Of a DNA stretch of 64,000 nucleotides, positions 1-8,924 are shown one piece after another; positions within the stretch are counted from its first letter, which is position 1; each line of letters starts with the position of its first letter. A program made the translations under genes and the position numbers. The stretch is from Dicyema japonicum (lineage: Eukaryota > Dicyemida > Rhombozoa > Dicyemidae): the NCBI GenBank assembly GCA_011109175.1, contig RDEW01000007.1:1498236-1562235 (forward strand), read 5' to 3'. The notes under the pieces are model-generated. The model was not told the DNA's origin. It did no database searches and worked only from the letters and a program-made list of their open reading frames with translations.

Positions 1-488
1 TTTCGAATTGATCTTCGAATTTGATTCTCACTTGAAAATAACCCATTTTTAAAGGGACCCCGATTTCTCCCTCTGCAAGAAAAGTCATCGGTTTGGCAAA
101 TAAAATCTGTAGCTGGGGAAAATAAAAGTGGTTTTTATTCAATGAAACATATCTGAGATGGTTCACAAATACTTTCAACAACAACAAAAAATCATTAACT
201 TTTTGTGCTTTAACGTATTTCTATGTTTATTGATAAAATAGTTCCATTCAATTTTTTGACAAATTCCTTGAAGATCGAAGCTATCCAAAAAGGGCTTCTA
301 AAATTACAGAACAATGGACTTCTGGTAAATTCCAGTCTCCAATGCTTTGGAATCGATAAAACGTAGAACCGAGAAACGTGCCTTTGCGACTTCGAAAATT
401 TAGTTAAACACACGATACGTGATTGAGTAGGCTCGAGGGATAAGCATCGGGCCGAGTTGAGGTCTCTATTAGAGCATGATAGGATCAA
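1..488 (-). other. Unrecognised ORFs, copy A (window-truncated)
   Basis: Two minus-strand open stretches, roughly 1-188 (cut by the window edge) and 210-488 (92 codons). Both recur in copy B (32,291-32,638 and 32,699-32,938) with only a few differences. The first encodes a basic/hydrophobic peptide containing FAKPMTFLAEGEIGVPL. I recognise no domain. No splice structure is obvious, and the 210-488 ORF may be chance. Conservation between copies reflects recent duplication rather than selection. Confidence 0.3.
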
Positions 489-1018
489 TTGTTTAATTAG
501 TTTGTTTTATTGTGATCTTTAGAATTTTTTTAATTTTTATTTCACTGAAATATTATCATCCAAAAATATTATTCAACTAAACATTTAGCATTTCGAAAAC
601 AGTGTTGTTGTACTATTTAGCTTTTTCCATTCTTGATATGTTATAGCATCCTTAAGGCTTATTTCTTTACATGTCTCGGTTGATGATTTTCCGAGTTCAA
701 TTTTTTTCAGTTTTTGAATTAAAAAAATAAAAATAATAAGAAAATAAAAAAAATTTTTAAAAATGAGGCGGATTCGAGAGGTTTTACTGTATTTTGCTAA
801 ATCAGGGAATTATAAGGAAATTACAGAATTTGAGTTTTCATTATCTTCTGAGTCCGTCACCACGTCCATATAATGCAGAAAAGATAAAGTGTAGTATTTC
901 AGAAAATTTATAAGATTTTTAATAAAATTCAATTGATTCTAATAATTTCCAACTTAGTATTAAATGACTCCTTTTTTGCATTTTATTTGATTTTAGACTT
1001 TTATTTCTAACTAGCTCG
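489..1018. other. AT-rich spacer
   Basis: Very AT-rich sequence with A/T runs and no coding frame I can support. It is nearly colinear with 32,940-33,515, where copy B has a short extra tract around 33,230-33,270 containing a second ATG-AGGCGGATT-like motif. Confidence 0.6.
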
Positions 1019-1046
1019 GCTGCTCGCTTTGCTCACTGCGATCTAG

Positions 1047-1065
1047 GTTCTGCGGAACGCAGAAC
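1047..1065. repeat. Perfect short hairpin at start of RT scrap
   Basis: gttctgc-ggaac-gcagaac forms a 7-bp stem with a 5-nt loop. It follows a GC-richer CTCGCTYYGCT motif and lies just upstream of an RT fragment. The same hairpin is at 33,548-33,566. A hairpin preceded by a similar CTCGCTCCGCT motif occurs at 45,221-45,253. Possibly a terminal structure of a mobile element (inference). Confidence 0.45.
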
Positions 1066-1074
1066 GGGGAACTA

Positions 1075-1281
1075 ATGCTGTTACTTGGTACATTGCTGGA
1101 CGAGGACGGTCAAAGGATGATACGGGTCATTATTGCGTACACAGAAATACAAGTCTGGGTGGGTTCAGAGCAATCCCGTAAATTTGAGACACATATTGGC
1201 ACTCCTCAAAAAGTTTCTTTATCGCATACTATTTGTTATCTACGGTTGATATTTTCTGAAACAACTGTGCTGCCAAGTTAA
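1075..1281 (+). mobile_element. Non-LTR RT fragment (plus strand)
   Basis: The 68-codon ORF (DEDGQRMIRVIIAYTEIQVW then a degenerate GTPQKVSLSH) aligns by eye with the RT core of the decayed LINE at 15.2-17.5 kb, where the corresponding segment reads LSNTELTVRVG followed by GIHQGDSLS. It therefore covers the region between RT motifs A and B. Only a scrap survives. Its copy-B equivalent (33,576-33,764) is further rearranged. Confidence 0.5.
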
Positions 1282-1299
1282 ACTTCATAGAATGGATGG

Positions 1300-2260
1300 T
1301 CATCGATACCTTGGGTCCTGGAATATAAGATCAATGTTTTGGAGGGTAACTTACAGAAGAGGATCAATATTCAGTGTGATGCAAAACTCAACCACAATCT
1401 AGCTATTAGACTGATCAATGGTATTATGAAGATGTTAACAATTATTTAATCAAAGGAAGCAATCATTCCTGTTCAGTTCCCAGAATAATATCACTCCTTG
1501 TTGGTTACTGCAGGGGAACATAGTGTTGAAACAGCATCGCGAGCACTTTCTATAAACAATCAAATACACCCATATGAGATAATCCCACAAAAACAATGAG
1601 AGCGTGAGTACAGCAAGGGTCGGTCCCTGTGGATAACTTGATATCATCTATATTATGACAACCGTATAGGTTCTGGTTTCTGATCATCTTCGGATAGTGT
1701 ATGTCCAATAGGGATTTCAGTTGTTTTCTGTGTTAAGCTTTCAAGCTTTCAGTACAAGTTTGATTCAAATCCCAGTTGTACAGCAAAATGGTTAGAATAA
1801 ATGCATTGTATAAACGCACCAGACGTGTGAATATTTTAGCCACGTGGACATTAGTCGTTTAAGTGCTAGAGTAGATAACATTTTCCCAATCATCGAGTAG
1901 TGAGCCGACTTTGTTCTCCATTTCTCATCTGTCAATTGAGTTTTTCTTTTACAGTTGTGACCTCCGTCTTTTGTTTTGTCATTTTCAGAAACCATCCAGC
2001 GAATGCTCCCGGAGCTGATTTATAACAGTTTTGATCTCTTATGTGTTCTCCGAAATAAAGTCTACGTCTACGTCATCCGCGTAAATTTGTTCTGTGAACA
2101 AAGTCGGCCCATTATGAGAGTTTATCCACAATTGGCATTGCTAAGTTTTCAGCTCTTTCCACCGGAGTAGATTCTGACGCACGTGGAAATACTCTTCAAC
2201 AACAACTGATAGGTTGTCCACAAAATAATTGTTTCAGAATCGTAGAAGACTGTCTCCAAC
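1300..2260 (-). mobile_element. Decayed LINE: RT catalytic motif and thumb, copy A
   Basis: Reading the minus strand in shifting frames gives a YADDV catalytic motif (codons at 2,083-2,069), then ENT, EIKTVINQLREHSLDG and, after frame changes, HRKQLKSLLDIHYPKMIRNQ at about 1,670-1,740. This is the connection region that follows the RT core in APE-type LINEs. Several stops and frameshifts interrupt it, so it is a dead fragment. The catalytic motif has an odd tandem duplication of a VD dipeptide (YADDVDVDF). The copy-B equivalent is 33,800-34,740. Confidence 0.6.
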
Positions 2261-2746
2261 CTTTAAACGCAAATTAGACAGACTGAACTATCGTATTGGT
2301 CATTTTAAACCAAAGGTCGACACACACAGAATAAACGTTGAATAAACGAAGGAAAGAGCTGAAAATTACAGAAGACGATGGCTCATCCATTTTAGAAGAG
2401 ATAGAACGCAAAAATGAGCGACTGGAGACGATGAAGGGGGAATTGTGTGAAATATTTGAGAAGTATCGTCAAAACGAGCAAAATGAGGCAAATCTCTAAA
2501 AGGAACGGTTAATCACTGAGATTGCCAAGACATCACACAATGTTGCAAACATTCTGTCTCTTTAATAATTATCGCAGAAGTCGAAGCTTTGTCTTTAATT
2601 ACAATAAGCCCTTTAAGGGTTTTGACTCAAAATATAAGGTCTATGGAATCGTGGCTAACCTGATAAAACCTAAGAACACAAAGATGATCACTGTTATCGA
2701 AGTGGCGGCTAAAACGAAAATAATCCCAAATTGCATTGGCGGCTAA
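2220..2746 (+). pseudogene. SMC2: SMC2 (condensin) hinge-proximal fragment, copy A
   Basis: Condensin subunit SMC2 holds two long coiled-coil arms joined by a hinge. Here a charged coiled-coil stretch (SSILEEIERKNERLETMKG) leads into the start of a hinge: NYNKPFKGFD, then KVYGIVANLI, then TVIEVAA, which fits the SMC2 hinge pattern. A 22-nt GT...AG intron (2,556-2,577) restores the frame between arm and hinge. A stop codon in the arm (EANL-stop) is shared with copy B. The fragment ends abruptly at about 2,720-2,746 inside the hinge, where it abuts the oppositely oriented DCLK fragment. ATPase heads are absent, so this is a non-functional fragment. Confidence 0.6.
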
Positions 2747-2750
2747 AACG

Positions 2751-4440
2751 TCACCAAAATTGTCTACAAGCTCCAATGTTATCCCAGTGAGGACGATGCA
2801 AGGAAAAAGATCCTCTTTTGATAATTTCAAAAAGATGGGTTTGTCGACCATCTGGAGATCGGAAGGGGGGAAATCCGACCATAAAAATATATGTAATGAT
2901 TCCCAAAGCCCACAAGTCGACCTCCATGCCATACCCGATTTCTTTAAGTATTTCAGGAGCCACATAAGTCGGGGTACCGCACACAATAAAGGCCAAACAA
3001 TTCGATTCTATTGCAAGTCCAAGATCTTTCAATTTAAGGCACTTTGTCCCATTAGGTCTTCGATTAATCTAAAAGTAATCCAAATGAACTACACAAGAAT
3101 ATTGTCAGGTTTGACGTCTCTGTGCATAATTAGCCTTGAATGAAGATAAGACAAATCATTATCGATGTCCCTCACCATTTCTGAGGAGTCCTTTTCTGAG
3201 AATTTGGAGGTCGCCTTAATGTGATCAAACAAGTCCCCCAACTTTGAAAAATCCAAATCCAAAAAAAACCTCCACCAATTCCATCACCATGAAGACTTCC
3301 TTGACTGTATAAAATTTTTCGTAAAGCGTTATAATGTTTTCATCATTGCATCGACTTAAAATGTTGACCTCCTGTCGAAGGAGTGATTCCTTTCCCACAT
3401 ACTTTGATTTGTCCACAATTTCACCGCGAAAATACCACCTGTATATGTTCAATAGAAAACACCTGTCGTTATCTTCTTAGTTTTGTGCACCACGGAAAAG
3501 TCATCACCCCTATTCTTCCAGATAAAATGTAGTCATCGTAGAAATTTGATCTCGTCTTTACGATCGTAGGTAGCTTGGTTGTCTATTCTAAACTATTCAT
3601 GTAATATATTACGATTTTCAAATTCTGTTTGATAAATTTAGACAGCTCATTATTAGAATGTTCAGCATGTTTTGACTGTAAAGTTGAATTGGGGGTCTTT
3701 ACTAATATTTGTTGACGGAAGAACTGAGGTTTTAGTACTCTTGACTAATTTTGGGAAGTTTCCTTGGTCATTTTGCAGCCTTGAGATGTATTTTCTCTTA
3801 TTTTTACTACAAATTAGCGGGGTATTTACTTTATTTCTGTGATATGGTCAATATGGGGGGACCTTTTTCGAAATTTCTGGAAAAATGTTAAGTTTTGGGG
3901 ATTTATTCCTTTTAAGGCGAGGTTTTTCTAATTTTGAGGAAATTTTTTTCGTGTTCCGGTTTCTTGGGAATTTTTGATTTGTGAGATTTTCAGAAGCTTT
4001 CAAAGCCTGACTCCAACAACTAAGAGGTGATTTGTGTGAGGTCCATCGTGGAAAATATTAATCAACATGGTGTGGACTACTCTAATTTTGGTGAAGTGAT
4101 TAAGAGGGACGAATATGAACACATTTCTCCGGAAAATAAGCTTTTCTGGCTTATTGAATATCCTTCCCCTGATTGAATATAACGTTCCAACCATTTTCCC
4201 CCTTCTGTTAACCCGCGTGAAATAATCGGTAATATCTTTGTATAGAATAGTGAATTTGTCGGGCTTTAAATATTGCTGTTTTAAAAGCAATGACATTTTA
4301 TGTTGTGAAAAATAGCCATACTGACATATTATGATCACTTTGGAGGAGACGGAGGGTTCTTGTCCTAGTTTCATTTCCCTTGTTTTTATTGTTTTTCTTT
4401 CAGCTGTAGAAAATTTTTTTTTTTTTTTCGTGAATTCCAT
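2751..4440 (-). CDS. DCLK: Doublecortin-like kinase (DCLK/ZYG-8 type), copy A, 3'-truncated
   Basis: DCLK proteins bind microtubules through doublecortin domains and carry a CaMK-type kinase. The ORF opening at 4,440 encodes a ubiquitin-like DCX domain (KVIIICQYGYF, FTILYKDITDYF, GTLYSIRGRIF, NVFIFV). After a basic linker the kinase begins near 3,540 (YILSGRIG). Removing introns 3,439-3,462 (24 nt), 3,242-3,269 (28 nt) and 3,069-3,094 (26 nt) joins the alpha-C/VMELVE segment, the HRDVKPDN catalytic loop, a KDLGLA activation segment and CGTPTYVAPE. The DFG motif reads DLG. Single-base losses are needed near the glycine loop (gggg run) and at the catalytic Lys (AVK-IV), both shared with copy B. 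The C-lobe stops after HWDNIG, so the last helices are missing. A single DCX domain is unusual for a family that often has two. Likely a recent pseudogene, or a gene with uncorrected indels. Confidence 0.72.
3242..3269 (-). other. Ultra-short intron in DCLK (28 nt)
   Basis: GT...AG intron separating VMELVE from a LGDLFDHIKATSKF segment. Without removal the frame is lost. Copy B has the same intron one T shorter (27 nt). Confidence 0.7.
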
Positions 4441-4453
4441 TCAATAACGTGGT

Positions 4454-5604
4454 TCAAATCGAAAAGAGCTTAGCAAACCCGACGAAGGTTAAATCAATTG
4501 GATCAAAGTCATCAATTTCATCAAAGTTTATAGGTACACAGAGATCGACCAGTCTTCGGGTGTACAGAAAATTGACTTTTCAGAAGATGGTTGAGTTTTC
4601 GACTGACTTCCACGTTAAGGCGATTTTAACAGAGTAATAGTTTGGCTTCAATGGGCCCCCTCTTCCATTTCCAGGAATCAACCTTGATATTGTTCACCGA
4701 CCATTCTATGTGACTCCATCTGCGAGCGCTTGTTTCGAAACATAAAAGTTCTTCCATCATCTTTTCAGTGAATTCATCATTGTCAAACAAATCCAGGATT
4801 TTCATGCAATCTTCTTCAGTTTTCAGACTATCCTGCCCAATCAGGGCATAGTCAATAAAATAAGAGTCGATCACTTCCAAGGCTCTGGTCAGACTAGGAT
4901 GTAGAATATTCTCCTTGTCACAAATTTCCCCAAACTGAACTTTGTGATTTTTCTTTTCATTTCCTTTCAATCAGTTTATTTTAAACCCCAATGAGAGACA
5001 AGTCTTCTGCTATAGACCCTCGTGCTCTCTGGGATAAATACCGAGCTTTTTTATTACAAACCCAGCAATTGAGTCCACGTCTACCTGAATAAACCAAAGC
5101 AATTGGGAAACCTAAAATCCTCTGAAAATAAATCAGTAAATCACCATTCAAGGCAGAATTTAATATTTTGGCGGCAATCAACAGCAGTTTCCAACAGAGG
5201 GAACACATGTCGGTCCGTTTCCAGCATTTTCTGACATCATCAAAGTCAGTCAGGTCGATATCGAAAACTAATTCCATTCCACAACTTCCATGACTCCGGA
5301 TCTGACTGTTTTGTGATCCTTTTGTCTGAAATTGTAAACAGGGCCAATATTAATCTTCAAGGACATCTCTGCTGCACCGCCGACTTCAATTCCGGTGGAT
5401 TGCTAAAAGACAAATGTCGACAGTAGATATCATCTTTCAATATAAAAGAGAACTCTCTTCGAGAAAATTGAAGACACTTCAAGATCACAAATATGTTCTA
5501 CCTTGGCCACATGAGAGCCATCGATAAATGTCACAGTATGGATATAGCTTTTTGTTGTAAATTGACAAATATTCCCCAATGAACGTCGGGTCAAACTTAT
5601 TCAT
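4454..5604 (-). CDS. PRIM1: DNA primase small catalytic subunit, copy A (damaged)
   Basis: PRIM1 synthesises the RNA primers extended by DNA polymerase alpha. The start at 5,604 gives MNKFDPTFIGEYLSIYNKKL. Introns at 5,477-5,501 (25 nt), 5,122-5,144 (23 nt) and 4,964-4,986 (23 nt) connect NREF/SFxLKDDIY, the catalytic ELVFDIDLTDFDDVR (metal-binding Asp pair), SGRRGLNCWVC, the helical LTRALEVIDSYFIDYAL segment and a C-terminal KLNHLLKS/FSVHPKTGR stretch. It ends at a TGA after DPIDLTFVG, shorter than the roughly 420-residue human protein at the C terminus. Lesions in A are a 2-nt loss just after intron 1 (before NREF), an in-frame TAA near 4,630, and Trp for the second zinc-ligand Cys (KCW; B has KCC). 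It lies head-to-tail 14 bp upstream of DCLK. Confidence 0.75.
5122..5144 (-). other. Ultra-short intron in PRIM1 (23 nt)
   Basis: GTGATTTACTGATTTATTTTCAG between ...SALN and EDFRFP. Splicing yields a family-typical ALxEDFxF segment, whereas read-through inserts eight residues. Strong support for real splicing at this length. Confidence 0.8.
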
Positions 5605-5611
5605 ACGCTCA

Positions 5612-8600
5612 TTTTATTATCCCCACTTTATTTAACAAACAATAAAAAGTTAATATATTTAATCAACAACCTTCCTCGCCTGCCTGTTCGCCAGCCTCCT
5701 CAGGCAGGTTCGATTCTGGTTGCTGAAACAACTCCGAGAGCGCCTTGTCTAATTGAACCCCCTTCCCCATATGGCATCTCAGGGCTCTGCCTCCTATACT
5801 CCAGTGTCAGGCTCTCTAGGGTCCGCTTTAACACAGTGGACTGTAAATAGGCCTGGGGCCTCTATCTACCCCCAACTGCTTCAGATAACCCTTGTGGTAC
5901 TTTGTTGCAATTCCTTCCCACGTCATTACTATAGGAATAACGAGGACCTTGCAACCAAGCATCTGCCCCATCTCGTTTGCAAGAAAGTCATACTTCCTTT
6001 TTTTCTCCACCTCCACAGTCTGCAAACGGTCTTGAGACGTGATGTTAACCTCTATGATAAGGACTTGGCCAGACTCCTTATCGTGTACCACAATGTCCGG
6101 TTTATTGTGCTTGACTAGCACCCAGGTTCGGATTACACTGTCTACCTTAATTTGGACCCTGGTGTTCTCTACTACAGATTGCCCCTTATGAGTCCGCCAA
6201 CTTTCTGGTGTGGCGATACCATACTTATTGCATAGTAGAAGATGAAGACTGCTCCTTGACTTACAGTGGGGACATGTATTTGTTGATCGACCCCAAAAAA
6301 TATTGCGGTCTTGCATATACGTGTACAACGCCTCCGATCGAGGTGAGTTGTCACCGTATTTTAGCCATATTGTCGACGACTTAAGGTCGACATGTGGGTT
6401 GTCCAATGCTCTGAAGAGGACCTTATGAAGGCTTTTTAAGTTGATCTTTTCCATCAAATTATTATATTGTAATTCGATCAACGCCTTCAAATTTACTAGC
6501 CCACCATCATCAACACCATACTTAGCAGACAAAAAAGGTCTGATAGTGCCTAGGTGGGTTGCCCGTGTTTTCTCGGTCGTTATTATGGCGTGCTTCCTAG
6601 CAGACACACTTGACCCAGCTATCAGGGTGTCGTGCATTCGCATTAGGATACGCTCACTTAGTTGGACTACTCCACACAGTCCACGGCCGAATTTATCACG
6701 GGGTAAATATAGTCTCTCCTTATTGGCTGCCAGCACATGGACATGGTTCTCTCTGAGTACTCCACGGATCATAACATCCATCTCATCATACTCTTTGGGC
6801 TCAAACTCCACAACACCTATGTAGTAGTTTAGCAGCGAGACAGCATACTCATTTAATGCTAGGAACAAATTCCTTGCATTTAGAGACGTCTTACACAATA
6901 ACGCTGCTCTTTTACGGATGCCTTCAGTAATTTGTCGCTTTGTCTCAGGCATTATAAGGGACTTTGGAGATTCGGTAACACCCAGATACTTATATCCTTC
7001 GTGTTCCTCTAGGACTCTTACTAACTCGCTACATACTTGCGTGTTAGTCGCAGACTTTGAATAATTCAAATCTAGCCCTATACTCTCAAAGAATTCCCTG
7101 GCACAGACCCCCATGGAGTAGAGCTCCTCGGCTGTTCGAGCATACATCTTCAAGTCATCGATAAAAAGAAGGTGATTTGTACTGAAACAGACCCCTTCAC
7201 AATGAACTGGTATTTGCTCAAACCGGTCATTGAGGCGGCGACTCAATGGCTCCAAACAGAGAACAAAGAGTAGCGGAGACATGCTATCCCCCTAAGGATC
7301 CCCTCTTGAGTTTTACCTCGCCTATCCGGTGCCTATTATAGTTCAGATGAATACTCCACCTATTCATCACAGCCACTACAAAGCTGATGAACCACACAGG
7401 CATACACAGACTGTGTAGGCACTCGACAAGGTAAGAATGATCAACTGAATCGTAAGCCTTCTTCACATCCACCCACATAGACAAAAGTGAGTTTCCGTGA
7501 GACACAGAAAGGCATTTGTTGATCAAAGCCTGCTCTTTTGCCCCCTGACAATTTCGCACAGTTCCCAACTGATTCTCGGAGAGAATCCCATTTGCGTCTA
7601 CAAAGCTCCTGACCTCATTAGCCACCAATTTGGTCATCAGCTTATACAGGGTTGGCATGCAGGTTATCGGTCGATAATCTGCAGCAGACTGGGGGTTGTC
7701 CAGCTTTGGGATCAAATAAGTTGTCCCTGTGCATGCCCAATCAGGAATCGTTTCCGGGTTAGTGATGCTTTTCTGTAATACACGACACATAGACTCGTGT
7801 AATGAAGTGCATCTTTTGATAAAGAAATTATAAACTTTATCGACCCCGGTCGTCTTCCAATCAGGGAGATGTCTCACTACCGCCTCAAATTTCTTGCGAA
7901 AATCGAAAATTCCGCAAGATTCCGCCAAGAAAGGAGCGGCGCTGTACGGGACATTCCACGCATTTCCTCTGCGTGGTTTAGCCTCCCACATACTACCCCA
8001 TGTGGAAAGCATTTCCGCGTCCTGCTGGGAACATACACTATGGCCATTTTCGTGTAGGCGACGGTAAAACAATCTGCGATTAAACTCAAACAGATTATTT
8101 TCTCTCCTTCTCTTACACCGACTTTCATGTGTATAGAGTTTCCTCTTATACACCATTATTGCCCCCTCTAACTCCACCTTTGCCCTCCTCAACTCTTTGA
8201 GGTCCCATTTGGGAACACGGAGTTTACTAATTAGCCCCTTTACTATAGCCGGTGCTTTTCCTCTAACCCCTCTCGCCACACTACTTATGTGCCCCTCCAG
8301 TGCTTCCAGCTCAGTCTGTCTCCAAGCAATCTTGGCACAGATCTGCTCCCTCCATTTACTGGGTGGTCTGGGCTTGTCCGTCAATTCCTCATAGGTGATC
8401 TGTGCTGCATACAGCACTAGGGAGATGTCACCCAATGACCCTACTGGCTTAGCCTCCACCGCATAAGCCACAGCCTTATTGATGCAGGTTAACACTACAC
8501 CGTTAACCTTACAATGAGGAATCTTGCGGGTAAATCTACGGTCCTCAAGTGGGACATCTGCCGCTGCAGCGAGATTCCGCGCAAAGACCTCATAAACATG

Positions 8601-8890
8601 CTTGAGCTGCAACGTATCACAGCTCTGGTGCTCGTGCTCTCTTTGACAGTTGTGGTCACCTGGTCCCCGCCCCTTTAGACCAGTACCCTCTTTGCCTACA
8701 GCCATCTTCTTGAGTTCACTCACAGATATAGCAGTACTGAATCTGCCACTGCAGAGCTCCGCCAAGTATGGCCATCCATTCCAGGGCATTCGAGATAGCC
8801 TGCTACGTACCTGCAGGACTACCTGCCTCGCCCATTCTTTTGGGTCATCTGCCACAACGCTCTCGGATATGGCAAGAATTACATCATGCT
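5612..8890 (-). mobile_element. R2-like (RLE-type) non-LTR retrotransposon, nearly intact
   Basis: A 3.3-kb minus-strand element found only in copy A. It encodes RT, a CCHC knuckle and a restriction-like endonuclease in that order, the layout of R2/R4/NeSL-type elements. The 3' UTR (5,612-5,827) ends in an A-rich tail beside the PRIM1 start region. The 5' end is embedded in the 328-bp array. One frameshift at 7,283 splits the ORF. Its base composition is more GC-rich than the surroundings. Diverged relatives lie at 17,735-18,440, 50,640-51,320 and 25,172-25,490, so the family has been active here more than once. Confidence 0.85.
5828..7282 (-). CDS. R2-like element ORF, C-terminal half (RT, CCHC, RLE)
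   Basis: 484 codons in the next frame, beginning within RT motif B (MSPLLF). Motif C is FIDD (residues 40-43) rather than YADD. The connection domain follows. A C-x2-C-x6-H-x3-C knuckle occupies residues 337-351. The endonuclease core has KPD near 394-396 and the acidic residue of IIEV near 411, followed by a KKRKYDFLA helix. This matches the PD-(D/E)XK-like nuclease of R2-group LINEs, which nicks the target for target-primed reverse transcription. No internal stops, so the insertion is young. Confidence 0.85.
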   Translation of the reverse strand: MSPLLFVLCLEPLSRRLNDRFEQIPVHCEGVCFSTNHLLFIDDLKMYARTAEELYSMGVCAREFFESIGLDLNYSKSATNTQVCSELVRVLEEHEGYKYLGVTESPKSLIMPETKRQITEGIRKRAALLCKTSLNARNLFLALNEYAVSLLNYYIGVVEFEPKEYDEMDVMIRGVLRENHVHVLAANKERLYLPRDKFGRGLCGVVQLSERILMRMHDTLIAGSSVSARKHAIITTEKTRATHLGTIRPFLSAKYGVDDGGLVNLKALIELQYNNLMEKINLKSLHKVLFRALDNPHVDLKSSTIWLKYGDNSPRSEALYTYMQDRNIFWGRSTNTCPHCKSRSSLHLLLCNKYGIATPESWRTHKGQSVVENTRVQIKVDSVIRTWVLVKHNKPDIVVHDKESGQVLIIEVNITSQDRLQTVEVEKKRKYDFLANEMGQMLGCKVLVIPIVMTWEGIATKYHKGYLKQLGVDRGPRPIYSPLC

Positions 8891-8924
8891 TGTGTTGCTT
8901 CTGAAAATAGCTTAAAAATGACAA
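7284..8924 (-). CDS. R2-like element ORF, N-terminal half (RT palm start)
   Basis: 546 codons. The first roughly ten codons derive from the flanking satellite array, so the true element start is near 8,890 and the native N terminus may be missing. No clear N-terminal zinc finger is visible beyond a CQREHEHQSC segment near residue 93. RT landmarks are DYRPITCMPTLYKLMTK near residue 417 and motif A VDVKKAYDSVDH near residue 485. It ends at KRGSLGG, where a one-base loss breaks the expected GxxQGDxxSP motif B. Confidence 0.85.
   Translation of the reverse strand: MSFLSYFQKQHKHDVILAISESVVADDPKEWARQVVLQVRSRLSRMPWNGWPYLAELCSGRFSTAISVSELKKMAVGKEGTGLKGRGPGDHNCQREHEHQSCDTLQLKHVYEVFARNLAAAADVPLEDRRFTRKIPHCKVNGVVLTCINKAVAYAVEAKPVGSLGDISLVLYAAQITYEELTDKPRPPSKWREQICAKIAWRQTELEALEGHISSVARGVRGKAPAIVKGLISKLRVPKWDLKELRRAKVELEGAIMVYKRKLYTHESRCKRRRENNLFEFNRRLFYRRLHENGHSVCSQQDAEMLSTWGSMWEAKPRRGNAWNVPYSAAPFLAESCGIFDFRKKFEAVVRHLPDWKTTGVDKVYNFFIKRCTSLHESMCRVLQKSITNPETIPDWACTGTTYLIPKLDNPQSAADYRPITCMPTLYKLMTKLVANEVRSFVDANGILSENQLGTVRNCQGAKEQALINKCLSVSHGNSLLSMWVDVKKAYDSVDHSYLVECLHSLCMPVWFISFVVAVMNRWSIHLNYNRHRIGEVKLKRGSLGG

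Noticed and set aside
2627-3143. Long ORFs on both strands (2,627-2,986 minus; 2,736-3,143 plus)
   Set aside because: They overlap the kinase segment in other frames. The frame with HRD, APE and FPPF motifs explains the region.
5753-6118. 121-codon plus-strand ORF, and others opposite the R2-like element (6,441-6,824; 8,650-8,904)
   Set aside because: Antisense shadows of the well-supported RT/RLE frames.
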